From Propioniciclava soli (GTDB taxonomy: Bacteria > Actinomycetota > Actinomycetes > Propionibacteriales > Propionibacteriaceae): a stretch of DNA of 64,000 nucleotides. Each line of letters begins with the position of its first letter. The stretch's first letter is position 1. Made by a program: the position numbers and the translations under genes. Shown one piece after another: positions 21,459 through 31,078 of the stretch. The notes under the pieces were generated by a model. That model was not told the DNA's origin, made no database searches, and saw only the letters and a list, made by a program, of their open reading frames with translations. The stretch spans positions 310,001 through 374,000 of the forward strand of contig NZ_JACYOT010000004.1 of the NCBI RefSeq assembly GCF_014858005.1, given 5' to 3'.

Positions 21459-21524
21459 CCCCCTCGCGCGGCCCCCCGCCCGCGGTTGGGCGAACCCGAT
21501 TCCGGGCGGTCGGCGTCCGGGTGG

Positions 21525-21530
21525 AACAAT
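21525..21530 (+). promoter_or_regulatory. -10 box of the ybbN-like gene
   Basis: AACAAT seven bases before ATG 21538. It supports that start over the in-frame ATG at 21529, which would overlap the box. Confidence 0.35.
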
Positions 21531-21537
21531 GGCAGGC

Positions 21538-22422
21538 ATGACGTCTCTCCCGTTCGCCGGTGGTGCCATGGACCTGTCCGCGCTCAAGCCCGCGCCCCCC
21601 GCGCCCGCCGGCGCCACCTACGTGACCACCGCCGACGACCGCACCTTCGAGTCCGTGCTCGGCCTGTCGATGAAGCACCCGCTGGTCGTGGAGTTCACCT
21701 CGCCGCGGGCCAATGCCCAGGCGCTCAGCGACGTCCTCGACACCCTGGCCAACGAGGCCGGTGGCGCCTATCTGCTGGTGCGCGTCGACGTGGATGCCGC
21801 GACCGGCATCGCGCAGGCGCTCGGCATCCAGGCGGTGCCGATGGTCGTCGGCGTGGTCGGCGGGCAGCTCGCCCCCCTGTTCCAGGGCACGGCGGACGCC
21901 GCCGACGCCAAGGCCGCCATCGACCAGTTGCTGCAGGTCGCCGCCGCCAACGGCCTCACCGGTCATGCCCAGCCCCTGGCGCCCGCCGCGGGTGAGGAGA
22001 CGGCCGGCCCCGACCCGCGCTTCGAGGCCGCCGACGCCAAGCTGGCTGCCGGCGACTTCGCGGGCGCCGTGGCGGAGTTCGACCGTCTGCTGGCGGCCAA
22101 CCCGGCGGACGCGGAGGCCTCGGCCGGTCGGGCCCAGGCGCGCCTGCTGGTGCGCATCCAGGAGGTGGACGCCGCCGGGGTGGTCGAGCGGCTCAACGCC
22201 GATCCCAACGACGTCGAGGCTGCGTTGGCCGTGGCCGATCTGGAGGTGGCCAACGGCGACGTCGCTGCCGCCTTCGGTCGTCTCATCGAGTTGGTGCGTG
22301 CGTCGACGGGGGAGCAGCGCGACACCGTGCGCACCCGTCTGCTCGAGCTGTTCGAGACCGTCGGCGGCACCGATCCGGCTGTGCTCAAGGCGCGGCGCGA
22401 CCTGACGTCCGCGCTCTTCTGA
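21538..22422 (+). CDS. YbbN-like thioredoxin-fold/TPR co-chaperone
   Basis: 294 residues. A thioredoxin-like domain (about residues 25-135) is followed by a tetratricopeptide domain (about 155-294). The redox CxxC is absent: the active-site position reads [12 protein letters not shown], so it is not an oxidoreductase. The C-terminus ([10 protein letters not shown]) matches the YbbN pattern. By homology a chaperone holdase or co-chaperone. It is transcribed alone, divergent from pgm. Confidence 0.85.
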   Translation: MTSLPFAGGAMDLSALKPAPPAPAGATYVTTADDRTFESVLGLSMKHPLVVEFTSPRANAQALSDVLDTLANEAGGAYLLVRVDVDAATGIAQALGIQAVPMVVGVVGGQLAPLFQGTADAADAKAAIDQLLQVAAANGLTGHAQPLAPAAGEETAGPDPRFEAADAKLAAGDFAGAVAEFDRLLAANPADAEASAGRAQARLLVRIQEVDAAGVVERLNADPNDVEAALAVADLEVANGDVAAAFGRLIELVRASTGEQRDTVRTRLLELFETVGGTDPAVLKARRDLTSALF

Positions 22423-22875
22423 GCCACGCCTGCTGAGGTGCCCCGTTCCCCCTGAGGTGTCCGGTCCCACGGTGTGAGGCCGGGCTTCGCTCCCGGCGGG
22501 GTGGCGATTTCCCGTCCGCCCGGGGTGCCCCCCGCCGGATCGCACACGGCGTTCCCCCCTCATCTTTGTGTCGCCCGCAAGGGGGGCCGGGGTCCCCTTT
22601 CCGGGTGTCACCCCAGCAGGGGACGGGCAACGGCAATCGGTTACCCGCGTGGTCAGCCGCACGCCTTTTCCCTGTCCCTCACCGGGGTGACAATGTCAGC
22701 CGGCGGAATGGGAGACCCTCCACGAATGGCCTTGTCGCAGGCCTGGTAGGCGTGGAGCGGCCTCGCCTGCACAGCCGCGGGAGGGGCGCGTCACCCGCGC
22801 GGGGGATGGTCCAGATTTCAATTCCTTCCTAATCTCGCCTCGGTTGTTGAATTTCCCCCGAGAACGGATCCCCGA
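22423..22875. promoter_or_regulatory. Upstream control region of the polysaccharide locus
   Basis: 453 nt without a gene. A small hairpin (22479-22497, GCCGGG with CCCGGC) may end the ybbN transcript. Four palindrome-like boxes follow: 22571-22586, 22607-22624, 22679-22690 and 22791-22806. A short AT-richer patch with TAATCT (22830-22835) is the likely -10 for the first glycosyltransferase. The same box family occurs at 34747-35126. Confidence 0.5.
22830..22835 (+). promoter_or_regulatory. Possible -10 of the first polysaccharide operon
   Basis: TAATCT with a weak -35 (TGGTCC, 22807-22812) at 17-bp spacing. The palindromic box 22791-22806 abuts the -35, a place where a bound regulator would affect RNA polymerase. 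Confidence 0.35.
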
Positions 22876-23856
22876 ATGCGCGACATCCCGGCCGACGCTG
22901 TGCCCGTGCGACCCGCAGACCCGGTGGATCCACGGCAGGACACCGCCGAACACACCGGCGACCCCTGGAGCGTCAGCGTGGTGATTCCCACGCGCGGCCG
23001 TCCGGAGCTCGCCCTCGCGGCCGTCCGGTCCGCGCTCGGGCAGACCCGCTCACCGTGGGAGGTGCTGCTGGTCGTCGACGGCCCCGACCCGGTGACGGAG
23101 GAGGGCGTCCGCGACGTCGACGACCCCCGGTTCCGGCTGCTCGTGCTGCCGGAGAACGTCGGTGCGGGGGGAGCCCGCAACGCCGGCGTCCGCGCGGCCA
23201 AGGGCGCCTGGATCGCCTTCCTCGACGACGACGACACCTGGCGGCCGGCCAAGCTCGAGCGTCAGCTGGCGGCCCTGGCGAGCCGACCCGACGCCGCACG
23301 CACCGTCCTCGGCACCGGCACCGTGTGGCACACCGGACGCGCCACGCACACCTGGCCCCTGCGCGCCCCCCGGCCGGGGGAGACCGTGGGCGAGTACCTC
23401 TTCGTCCGCGACCGCGCCGGGGAGGGCATGTTGCCCACCCCCGGCATCCTGCTGCCGCGCGCGCTGGCCGCCACCTGCCCCATGCCGACCCACCTGCGCA
23501 CCCACGAGGAGTGGGACTGGATGCTCGAGCTCGAGAAGCACGGCGCCCGGTTCGACGTGGTTCTCGACCCGCTCGTCGACGTGGACGCCCGCCCGCGCCG
23601 CGCGTCCCGCAGCCAGGGCAACCGCTGGCGCGTCTCGCTGGCCTGGGCGCTCGACCGCGCCGAGGATCTCGGGCCGCGCGCCTTCTCGGCCCTGGTGCTG
23701 ACCGAGGTGGCCCGCGGCGCCGCGCAGGGACGCGCCGGCCTGGCCGCCCACCTCGCCATCGCGGCCGTCGCGCTCACCGGACGCCCCCGGCTGCGGGACG
23801 TCGCTCGCTTCCTCGCCCGCCCGCTGACGCTGCGCCTGGGCCGGGGGGCGGCGTGA
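22876..23856 (+). CDS. Family 2 glycosyltransferase
   Basis: 326 residues. GT-A fold: VSVVIPTRGRPELAL at about residue 35, and the metal- and donor-binding acid cluster FLDDDDTW at about 115. The C-terminal third is helical and without clear membrane segments. First gene of a six-gene plus-strand operon (22876-29777) and closely similar in layout to the GT at 35127-36110. Donor and acceptor unknown. The last four bases overlap the next start. Confidence 0.87.
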   Translation: MRDIPADAVPVRPADPVDPRQDTAEHTGDPWSVSVVIPTRGRPELALAAVRSALGQTRSPWEVLLVVDGPDPVTEEGVRDVDDPRFRLLVLPENVGAGGARNAGVRAAKGAWIAFLDDDDTWRPAKLERQLAALASRPDAARTVLGTGTVWHTGRATHTWPLRAPRPGETVGEYLFVRDRAGEGMLPTPGILLPRALAATCPMPTHLRTHEEWDWMLELEKHGARFDVVLDPLVDVDARPRRASRSQGNRWRVSLAWALDRAEDLGPRAFSALVLTEVARGAAQGRAGLAAHLAIAAVALTGRPRLRDVARFLARPLTLRLGRGAA

Positions 23857-25136
23857 CCACCCTCCTGGGGCCCCGCACCGGCGGCGCGACGGCGGCGTCG
23901 GCGCCAGCCCCCCGCACCTCGGCCCCGGCCGGTACCCCGCGCCTGCTCTCCGACCCCGTCGCCACCGCCCTGCTCGTGTTCTGCTCCCTGCTGCCGCTGA
24001 AGTGGTGGCAGCTCGGTGTGGACGTGGCGCTGCCCCTCCAACCCGACCACCTGATGTGGGGCCTCGGCGTGCTGGCGGTCGGCGGCGCGCTCATCGGCCG
24101 GCGTCCCCACCTGCGTCACGTGTGGGTGCCGGTCACGCTGGTGCCGTACCTGCTGTGGTTGGCGCTCTCGGTGAGCTGGTCGGTGGAACCGGCCCGCTCC
24201 CTGCTCGGGGTGGCCTACCTGACGCTGTGGGTCGTCTTCGGCCTGTTCATCGCGGTCGGCCGCAACCTGGGCGATCTGCTCACCGTGGTGTCACGCGCCG
24301 TCACCGTGGTTCTGGCGTTGCACTGGACGGCCCGCATCGTCTCCCCGGGCACGGCGATCCACACCGACCTGCACGCCGGTGCGCTGCGCGGTTTGGTGGA
24401 GGACAAGAACCTGCTCGGCTACTGGGCCGTCTTCGGGCTGCTCGCCGCCGGAGCCCACACCGTGGCCGTGTGGCAGGACCGTCGCGCCCGGCTCGTGCCC
24501 GCCCTCACCACGCTCGCGGCCCTGGCCACCATCCTCGCCACCACCAGCAAGACCGCGCTGTCGATGGCGCTGCTGGGGGTCGCCGTCGGCGGGTTCCTCG
24601 TCGCCCTGTCGCGGACGCGGCGTCCGTACGGCGTTCCACTCACCGTGACGGCCGTGGTGGTCGCCCCCATGGCGTACCTGCTGTCCACCGGTTTCGGTGC
24701 GATCCTCGAACTCCTGGGACGCGACCCCTCCCTCACCGGGCGCGTGCCCATCTGGAACGTCGTGCGCTTCGCCATCGCCGAGCGACCCGTCACGGGGTAC
24801 GGCTGGGACGCGCTCTGGATCGCGGGCAGCCCCACGACCCAGCGCTTCTGGGCCATGCACTACGACGTGCCCTTCCACCACGCCCACAACGGCTACCTCG
24901 ACCTGGCGGCCCAGATCGGCATCGTCGGCCTGGTGCTCGCGTTGGTGTTCGTGGGTTCCCTCTTGTTCCGCACCCTCCCGCAGTTCCTGGCCGAGCCGAC
25001 CGCACCGGTCGGCTGGCTGCTCGCGCTCGTGGTGGTGCTCTTGTCGTACAACGCGACCGAAGTGGTCGGCTTCACGAATGTCACGTGGGTCGTCCTCGTC
25101 GCGGGTTCTGCCATCCTCAGTCGAAAGGGAAACTAG
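23853..25136 (+). CDS. O-antigen ligase/polymerase (Wzy-like)
   Basis: 427 residues, about 11-12 hydrophobic segments. The large periplasmic loop carries RVPIWNVVRFAIAERPVTGYGW and, after about 30 residues, HNGYLDLAAQIGIVGL (written in two parts because they are separate motifs), the signature of the Wzy_C/O-antigen ligase family. Expected to polymerise lipid-linked repeat units outside the membrane. A Ser/Thr/Ala/Pro-rich 30-residue N-terminal tail precedes the first helix. GTG 23853 overlaps the preceding stop (GTGA). Confidence 0.87.
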   Translation: MTTLLGPRTGGATAASAPAPRTSAPAGTPRLLSDPVATALLVFCSLLPLKWWQLGVDVALPLQPDHLMWGLGVLAVGGALIGRRPHLRHVWVPVTLVPYLLWLALSVSWSVEPARSLLGVAYLTLWVVFGLFIAVGRNLGDLLTVVSRAVTVVLALHWTARIVSPGTAIHTDLHAGALRGLVEDKNLLGYWAVFGLLAAGAHTVAVWQDRRARLVPALTTLAALATILATTSKTALSMALLGVAVGGFLVALSRTRRPYGVPLTVTAVVVAPMAYLLSTGFGAILELLGRDPSLTGRVPIWNVVRFAIAERPVTGYGWDALWIAGSPTTQRFWAMHYDVPFHHAHNGYLDLAAQIGIVGLVLALVFVGSLLFRTLPQFLAEPTAPVGWLLALVVVLLSYNATEVVGFTNVTWVVLVAGSAILSRKGN

Positions 25137-26125
25137 TGCACCTCGCCTACGCCTTGTCGCTCGTCCGACGCAAGCTGCCGTGGCTGCTCGCCGGCATCCT
25201 CATCGTGGCCCTGGCCGCGCTCGCCCTGCTCAACTCCAACCGCTCGTACGAGGCGACCAGCCACCTCGTCGTCCGCCCCCTCGACACCCAGGTGACCGAG
25301 CGGGCGGTGTCTCCGGACCGGTTCCTGGGCAATCAGGCCCAGGTGGTGCTGAGCGACGCCGTTCTCACGCCGGCCGCCGTCAGCCTCGCCGACGGCACCG
25401 ATGCCCGAGAGCTGCGCGAGCACCTCACCGTGACGCTCGGCACCCAGAACGACGTGCTCCAGGTCACCGCCGAGGGAGACGACGCGGAGCAGGCGGAGCG
25501 CCGCCTCGCGGCGGTCGTCACCAGCGTCATCGAGCGCAACGACCCCATGCTGCTGGCCAGCGTGCTGTGGACGGGCGAGCCCGAGGTCAGCGCGTCGCTG
25601 GTCCGCAACGCCGTGATGGCGGGCGTGGCGGCCCTGTTGGGCGGCATCGTCCTGGTCATCCTGTGGGGAGCCGTGCGGCGTCCGCTGTTGGACCCCCGCT
25701 ACGCCGTCCTCAGTTCCGACGACGTGGAGATCTACCCCCGCACCGTCGGGGTGACGCCCGACGGCTCACTGGACGAGCAGGACGTCACCGCCTGGCTCCG
25801 GGCGCTCGCCGGGGACTCCGGCGGACGCCTCATGACGGCCGATCTGTCCGGCACCGCGGTCACCGCGGGCTTCACCGAGCGGCTCAGCCACCGGGTGGCC
25901 GGCCGTGGGGACGTGACGGTGCTGCCCGAGGGAGGAAACGTCGAGCGTTCCTCCCGGCGCCCCAGCCTGGTCGTCCTGGTCGGGGAGGCCGGCCGCACCA
26001 CGGAGGCCGACGTCGAGGAGCGGGCCGCCGTCCTCCAGGCGCTCGGGGGCCGCACCGCCCTCGTCCTCGTCCGGGGCCGCCGCGGTGGCGCGTCCCGTGG
26101 TCTGACCCAGGAGGTGGCGGCATGA
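25136..26125 (+). CDS. Wzz-like chain-length/co-polymerase protein with degenerate kinase-like domain
   Basis: 329 residues. TM1 at about 14-32, an extracellular region, TM2 at about 159-180, then a cytoplasmic domain of about 150 residues. The layout is that of actinobacterial Wzz/BY-kinase fusions, but no Walker A (GKS/T) or Tyr cluster is present, so the C-terminal domain is probably not an active tyrosine kinase. Residues such as SLVVLVGEAGRTTEADVEE resemble the end of a BY-kinase domain. GTG 25136 shares one base with the preceding stop. Confidence 0.75.
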   Translation: MHLAYALSLVRRKLPWLLAGILIVALAALALLNSNRSYEATSHLVVRPLDTQVTERAVSPDRFLGNQAQVVLSDAVLTPAAVSLADGTDARELREHLTVTLGTQNDVLQVTAEGDDAEQAERRLAAVVTSVIERNDPMLLASVLWTGEPEVSASLVRNAVMAGVAALLGGIVLVILWGAVRRPLLDPRYAVLSSDDVEIYPRTVGVTPDGSLDEQDVTAWLRALAGDSGGRLMTADLSGTAVTAGFTERLSHRVAGRGDVTVLPEGGNVERSSRRPSLVVLVGEAGRTTEADVEERAAVLQALGGRTALVLVRGRRGGASRGLTQEVAA

Positions 26126-26736
26126 CCGCTCTCGAGATCACCCCGGCCGACCTCGGCGCGCCGGACCTGTCCATCCCCACCCACCTGCCGAGCGCAGTGC
26201 GCGCCGAACTCGCCCTCGAGGCCATCGCCCCCGCCCGGGCGGTGCTGGACGATGACGGTGACGCGGCGCTCCACGAGCACGACCGGCGTGATCTGCTGTT
26301 CGTCTGCTCCAGCGGTGGCCACCTGGCCCACTTCATGACCATGCGGGAGTGGTGGGCCAAGCACGACCGCCGGTGGGTCACGTTCGACCTGCCGGACAGT
26401 CGCGCCCGGCTCGCCGAGGAGGACGTCGTCTGGGCGCACTACCCGACCACGCGCCACGCCCGCAACGCGGTCCGCAACTTCTTCCTGGCCTTCCGCGTGC
26501 TGCGCGAGCGGCGTCCCGATGTGATCCTCAGCACGGGTGCGGCGGTCGCGGTGTCGTTCTTCGTCGCGGGCTTCCTGCTCCGCATCCCGCGCGTCTACAT
26601 CGAGGTCATCGACCGCGTGGACTCCGCCACCCTCAGCGGCCGGCTGTGCCGCTCCATCTCGTCCGTCTTCTGCGTCCAGCTCGAGGAGCAGCTGGACGTC
26701 TATCCCCACGCCCGACTGATTGGACCACTGCTGTGA
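26122..26736 (+). CDS. PssD/Alg14-like glycosyltransferase subunit
   Basis: 204 residues. The region from about 57 onward (LLFVCSSGGHLAHFMTM) is the PssD/CpsF/Alg14 family, which anchors the catalytic PssE/Alg13 partner at the membrane. The first 55 residues are an acidic extension not usual in the family. A hydrophobic stretch (VAVSFFVAGFLLRIPRVYIE) is typical. It directly precedes the PssE-like gene with a four-base overlap, as expected for a two-subunit transferase. Confidence 0.85.
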   Translation: MTALEITPADLGAPDLSIPTHLPSAVRAELALEAIAPARAVLDDDGDAALHEHDRRDLLFVCSSGGHLAHFMTMREWWAKHDRRWVTFDLPDSRARLAEEDVVWAHYPTTRHARNAVRNFFLAFRVLRERRPDVILSTGAAVAVSFFVAGFLLRIPRVYIEVIDRVDSATLSGRLCRSISSVFCVQLEEQLDVYPHARLIGPLL

Positions 26737-27296
26737 CCCCTCCGATCCGCATCCTGCTGACCATCGGCACGGACATGCACCTGTTCGCCCGGCCCATCGC
26801 CTGGTTGGACCGCTACGTCGCGGACCGCCCGGGGCTGGCCGAGCTCTGCGTCGTGCAGCACGGGAACTCGCCCGCACCCCTGGTGGCCGGCGGCTCCGCC
26901 TTCATCCCCTACGACGAACTCGTCCGCTTCATGGGGGAGGCCGACGTGGTCATCACCCACGGCGGCCCCGCGACGATCTTCGAGGCCCGCGGCCAGGGCC
27001 GGGTTCCCGTGTGCGTGCCCCGCAACCCCGCGCTCGGTGAGCACGTGGACGGACACCAGCAGCGCTTCGCCCGCTACCTCGCCGCCAAGGGCGCGGTGCT
27101 GCTCAGCGAGGACGAGGAAACCTTCATCGCCCACCTCGACGCGATCCTGGACGACCCCGGCGTCGCGTCCGTGCACCGGAACGCCGCCGCCACGGCGGCC
27201 GCTGTGAGCGCCGTGGAGCAGATCGTGGACGACCTCGTTCCGCGCCGCACCGCCCGGCCGCGACGTGCCATGACCGGAGCCGGGGCGCGGGCGTGA
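26733..27296 (+). CDS. PssE/Alg13-like glycosyltransferase subunit
   Basis: 187 residues, C-terminal GT-B half only. The donor-binding segment VVITHGGPATIFEARGQGRV, followed by HVDGHQQRFARYLAAKG, matches PssE/CpsG/Alg13, which together with PssD adds the second sugar to a lipid-linked intermediate (often galactose or glucuronate; not determinable here). The C-terminal 25 residues are Arg/Ala-rich. Confidence 0.87.
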   Translation: MTPPIRILLTIGTDMHLFARPIAWLDRYVADRPGLAELCVVQHGNSPAPLVAGGSAFIPYDELVRFMGEADVVITHGGPATIFEARGQGRVPVCVPRNPALGEHVDGHQQRFARYLAAKGAVLLSEDEETFIAHLDAILDDPGVASVHRNAAATAAAVSAVEQIVDDLVPRRTARPRRAMTGAGARA

Positions 27297-28624
27297 CCGA
27301 CGCCGCTCCGGGCCACGACGCCGGGCGAGGGGAGACGCTGCTGCGCTGGGGCCGCCGCTCGTCGGCGATCCTCGACACCGGCATGTCCAGCCTGGGCAAT
27401 CTGGCCCTGAGCGTGTTCGCGGCCCGGACGCTCTCCCTGCCCGAGTTCGGGCTGATGTCGGCCACGCTGCTCGGCGGCCTCGTCCTCGTCGGGCTCTCGC
27501 GCGCCCTGTTCGGTGACCCGCTGATCCTGCGCCACTCCGCCGACGCCCCGCAGGATCATCGGGCAGCGGTGGCGGACGCCACGTCCGCCGCACTGCTGAC
27601 CGGCCTCCTCGTGGCGCCCGCGGTCTTCGGGATCCTCTTCGGCGTCCTGCTCGTCGCCGGCGCCAGTGCAGCCACGGCGGCGGCACTGGCCGGCGTCCTC
27701 GGCGGCGGCACCGTGCTGCTCGTCGCCCAAGAGCTCCAGCGAGCGATCGCCTACGGCACCGGCCGGCCAGTGAACGCGTGTGCCAACAGCACCGCCTGGA
27801 CGTTGGGCGTCCTCGCCCTGCTGGCCGCCGCCCATGCCGGCGTCTGGCCGTTGACCCCGGCCGGCCTGCTGGCTGCGTGGGTCGTGGCGACGGTGCCCGG
27901 CACGGCCATCGGCATGCTGCTCAACGGCGTCGCACCCCGCCTCGCCGGGCTGCGTCCCTGGTTCGGACGCCACCCCCGCCTCACCCGCCAACTGCTCGTG
28001 GACTTCGGGCTCACGCAGGTGACAGCTGAGGCGTCCTTCCTGCTCATCTCGATGCTGGCGGGAGCAGGCCAGGCGGGCCTCCTGCGCAAGGCGCAGATCC
28101 CACTGGCCCCGGTCAACGTCATCACCAACGGCCTGATCTCGGTGACCCAGCCCGGGTTGGTGCGCCGCGTCGCCGCGGGGCACAGGGCCGCCCAGATCGC
28201 GCGGCTGGCGCACCGCCTCGGCGCGGTCATCGCCGGCTTCGCGCTGGCCCTCGGCCTTGGCGTGGCGCTGCTGCCCCCCTCGGTGGTCGCGGTGCTGGTG
28301 GGTGAGGATTGGGGCCAGGCGCGCGTCCTCGTGCCGCTGCTCGCCGTCTACGCGGCGCTCGGAGCGCTCACTGCCTGCCAGGGCGTGGCGCTGCGTGCGC
28401 TCGGCCGCCTGGGCGACCAGATCCGGCTGCGGCTGCTGTTCGTGCCCGTCATCGTCGCCATCGTCGCGCTCGGGGCCCTGAACGGTGCTCTCGGCGCGGC
28501 GACCGGGCTGGCCGTCACCATGGTGCTGATCGCGTGCGGCTGGGGTTGGCTGCTGGTGCGAGCCCGTCGTGCCGAGCAGGCCGCCGCCGTCAACGAACCT
28601 GAAGGAGCTCTCCGTGTCGGCTGA
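27293..28624 (+). CDS. Wzx-type polysaccharide flippase (MOP superfamily)
   Basis: 443 residues with about 12-14 hydrophobic segments. The opening SSLGNLALSVFAARTLSLPEFGLMS resembles the PST/Wzx start (split: SSLGNLALSVFAA and RTLSLPEFGLM). Expected to turn lipid-linked repeat units across the membrane. With the Wzy- and Wzz-like genes upstream it completes the first export set. GTG 27293 overlaps the preceding stop. Confidence 0.83.
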   Translation: MTDAAPGHDAGRGETLLRWGRRSSAILDTGMSSLGNLALSVFAARTLSLPEFGLMSATLLGGLVLVGLSRALFGDPLILRHSADAPQDHRAAVADATSAALLTGLLVAPAVFGILFGVLLVAGASAATAAALAGVLGGGTVLLVAQELQRAIAYGTGRPVNACANSTAWTLGVLALLAAAHAGVWPLTPAGLLAAWVVATVPGTAIGMLLNGVAPRLAGLRPWFGRHPRLTRQLLVDFGLTQVTAEASFLLISMLAGAGQAGLLRKAQIPLAPVNVITNGLISVTQPGLVRRVAAGHRAAQIARLAHRLGAVIAGFALALGLGVALLPPSVVAVLVGEDWGQARVLVPLLAVYAALGALTACQGVALRALGRLGDQIRLRLLFVPVIVAIVALGALNGALGAATGLAVTMVLIACGWGWLLVRARRAEQAAAVNEPEGALRVG

Positions 28625-29777
28625 ACCAGAACAGGGTGGCGCGGGCGTGGGAACGCCGCGCCCGGCGGCGGCCGGTCTGCGCATCGTGCACGTCCTGCCC
28701 CACGGCCGGCCCGGGGGCATGCGGGAGGTGGCGTTGGCCCTGCACGACGGCCTGCCCTCCCGCGGGGTCGCCTCGCAGGTGGTGTGCCTGGCCGAGCACG
28801 GCGCCACCCTGGACCGCACCCTGGCGCCGTCACCCGGTGCCACGTCTGGTGGTGCCTTCGCACGGCTGCGCGGCGCGGCCCGCCTGCTGGGAGTTCTCGT
28901 GTCGCGGTGGCGGGCCGACGCGCCCGACGTCGTCGTCGCGCACGCGGTGATGACCGCCGTGCTCGCGCTCACCGCCGCGCGCCTGGCCGGCGTGCGGCGC
29001 CGGACGGTGGTGATCCACATGCTCGCGGAGACCCTGGGCCGGCCCAAGCAGGTCGCCCTCTGGCTGGGGTGCCGCACCGGGGTGATCACCGACGTCGTCC
29101 ACTGCGGGCAGACGGTGCGGGACTCCTTCGCCCACCTCGGTGCGGCCGTCGCGTCGCGCTCGACCGTGATCCAGAACGGCATCCGGCTGCCCGACGCCGC
29201 CGGCATCGACGGGCTGACGCAGGAGCGGCCGCGCTTCATCTGCGCGGCGCGCCTCGTCGCGCTCAAGAACGTCGACACCCTCGTGCGCGCGGCCGCCCGC
29301 CTGCAGGTGCCCGCCACCGTGGTCGTGTGCGGCGATGGCGAGGAGGAGGCCGACCTGCGCGCGCTGGCGTCCGAGCTGGACGCGCCCGTGGAGTTCCGCG
29401 GCATGGTCGACCGGGACGAGCTGGCGCGGCTGTACGCGGCCGCCACGGCCTTCGTCCTGCCGAGCCGGCTCGAGGGGCTGCCGCTGGTGCTGATCGAGGC
29501 CGCCGCGCAGGGCCTGCCGGTCGTGGCGAGCGACAAGCCGTTCAACCGCGAGATCATGGGCGACGCGGCCCTCTACGTCGACTGCGACGACGTGGCCGGG
29601 TGGGCCCGGGCGCTCGACCGCCTGGCCGGTTCGCCGGAGCTGCGCGCCCAGCTGGTCCGCGGGGGTCTGGAACGGGCGTCGCTGTTCACCCTCGACCGTA
29701 TGGTGGACGCCTACGCCACCCTGTTCGGAGCCGACGACGTCCGGGCCGGGGCCTCCCCGGCGCGCGAGGCGTCCTGA
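28614..29777 (+). CDS. Family 4 glycosyltransferase (GT-B)
   Basis: 387 residues. N-terminal Rossmann half IVHVLPHGRPGGMREV, donor half with RFICAARLVALKNVDTLV and the E-x7-E motif EGLPLVLIEAAAQGLPVV. GTG 28614 is chosen because GAAGGAG lies six bases before it; this start lies inside the 3' end of the flippase gene. Last gene of the first plus-strand operon. Confidence 0.88.
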   Translation: MSAEPEQGGAGVGTPRPAAAGLRIVHVLPHGRPGGMREVALALHDGLPSRGVASQVVCLAEHGATLDRTLAPSPGATSGGAFARLRGAARLLGVLVSRWRADAPDVVVAHAVMTAVLALTAARLAGVRRRTVVIHMLAETLGRPKQVALWLGCRTGVITDVVHCGQTVRDSFAHLGAAVASRSTVIQNGIRLPDAAGIDGLTQERPRFICAARLVALKNVDTLVRAAARLQVPATVVVCGDGEEEADLRALASELDAPVEFRGMVDRDELARLYAAATAFVLPSRLEGLPLVLIEAAAQGLPVVASDKPFNREIMGDAALYVDCDDVAGWARALDRLAGSPELRAQLVRGGLERASLFTLDRMVDAYATLFGADDVRAGASPAREAS

Positions 29778-29798
29778 GCGTTCCCACCCGAGGAAGCG

Positions 29799-29829
29799 AA
29801 CCGGCCCCGGTCCGTGAGGACGCGGGGCC
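29799..29829. terminator. Bidirectional terminator hairpin
   Basis: Stem CCGGCCCCG with CGGGGCCGG plus an inner GTCC/GGAC stem, GTGA tetraloop and one bulged G. It lies between the convergent ends of the glycosyltransferase and the LhgO-like gene, 25 nt from the latter. Confidence 0.6.
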
Positions 29830-29854
29830 GGAAACGCCGGGGCAGGGGTGGCTG

Positions 29855-31078
29855 TCAGTCGGCCGTGGCCCCGCCCAGCACCTGGTCGGCCAGGTGGGCG
29901 GCGATCGGCATGGCCGAGGTGGCCGCGGGGGAGGGTGCGTTGACCACGTGGAGCATCCGGTCGGTCTGCAGGAAGCGGAAGTCCTCGATCATCGTGCCGT
30001 CGGCATTGACCGCTTGGGCGCGGATGCCGGCCGGCTCGGGCCGGAGATCGGCCAGGGTCACCTGTGGGCAGTACTTCTGCACGCGCTTGAGGTAACCCGG
30101 CTTGTACAGCGAGTCCCACTGCTCGGCCAGGCCCGTGCGCAGCACGCCGGGCACGAGCTTCCAGAACCCGGGGAACCGGGCGAACGACACGAGGTCGCGG
30201 GCGTTCACCGACAGCTTGGGGTAGCCCTCGCGGGCGAAGCCCATCACGGCGTTGGGGCCGACCGTCACCCCGCCGTCCATCATGAGCGTGAGGTGCACGC
30301 CCAAGAATGGCAGGTCGGGGTCGGGCACCGGGTAGATCAGCGTGCCCACGATGTCGTTGAGCTCGGGCCGCAGCCGGTAGTACTCGCCGCGGAACGGCAC
30401 CATCTGGAAGTCCGGCTCCAGCCCGGCCATCGCGGCGAGCCGGTCGGCCTGGATGCCGCCGCACACCACAAGACGCGTGGCGTAGAGCGTCTGGGCCGCG
30501 TCCCCGGTGCCGGTGATCACGCCCACCTCGGAGAGCGACTCGTGGATGCCGCTGACGCGCGTCCCGAGCCGGATCTCCCCGCCGAGCCGCTCGATCTCGG
30601 TCGCCATCTGCCGGCAGACCGCGCGGTAGTCGACGATGCCCGTGTCGCGCAGGAAGATGGCCTTGCGGCCCACGACGTTCGGCTCGCGACGCCGAATCTC
30701 GGCGGCGTCGAGCAGCTCGACGTCGAGGCCGTTCGTCCTGGCGCGCTCGTACAGCGCGTCCAGCCTTGTCACCTCGACGTCGTTGGTCGCGACGATCAAC
30801 TTGCCGGTGTTGCGGTAGGCGATGCCGTGTTCGTCGCAGAAGCGGCGCGTCCAGGCCGCGCCCTCCTTGCAGAAGCGCGCCTTCATGCTGCCCGGGGTGT
30901 AGTAGATGCCCGCGTGGATCACGCCACTGTTGTGGCCCGTCTGGTGGGCGGCGACGCGATCCTCCTTCTCCAGGACGACCAGGCTGCTGCCCGGGCGCCG
31001 CTGGAGCAGCGTGAGCGCGGTCGCCAGACCGACGATGCCGCCCCCGATGACGCAGAAGTCGTACGGTTGCTGCGTCAT
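29855..31078 (-). CDS. LhgO-like FAD-dependent 2-hydroxyacid oxidase
   Basis: 407 residues. The FAD-binding N-terminus reads CVIGGGIVGLATALTLLQRR; HQTGHNSGVIHAGIYYTPGS and the later VPFRGEYY are signature segments of the LhgO/YgaF group (L-2-hydroxyglutarate oxidase/dehydrogenase). In E. coli this enzyme removes L-2-hydroxyglutarate; here its place at the end of a nucleotide-sugar operon suggests the oxidation of a related hydroxyacid or of a sugar-derived substrate (inference). It overlaps the upstream oxidoreductase by four bases. Confidence 0.82.
   Translation of the reverse strand: MTQQPYDFCVIGGGIVGLATALTLLQRRPGSSLVVLEKEDRVAAHQTGHNSGVIHAGIYYTPGSMKARFCKEGAAWTRRFCDEHGIAYRNTGKLIVATNDVEVTRLDALYERARTNGLDVELLDAAEIRRREPNVVGRKAIFLRDTGIVDYRAVCRQMATEIERLGGEIRLGTRVSGIHESLSEVGVITGTGDAAQTLYATRLVVCGGIQADRLAAMAGLEPDFQMVPFRGEYYRLRPELNDIVGTLIYPVPDPDLPFLGVHLTLMMDGGVTVGPNAVMGFAREGYPKLSVNARDLVSFARFPGFWKLVPGVLRTGLAEQWDSLYKPGYLKRVQKYCPQVTLADLRPEPAGIRAQAVNADGTMIEDFRFLQTDRMLHVVNAPSPAATSAMPIAAHLADQVLGGATAD

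Noticed and set aside
22423-22875. Riboswitch or T-box before the polysaccharide operon
   Set aside because: No known class could be matched by eye; the repeated palindromes fit DNA-binding sites better.
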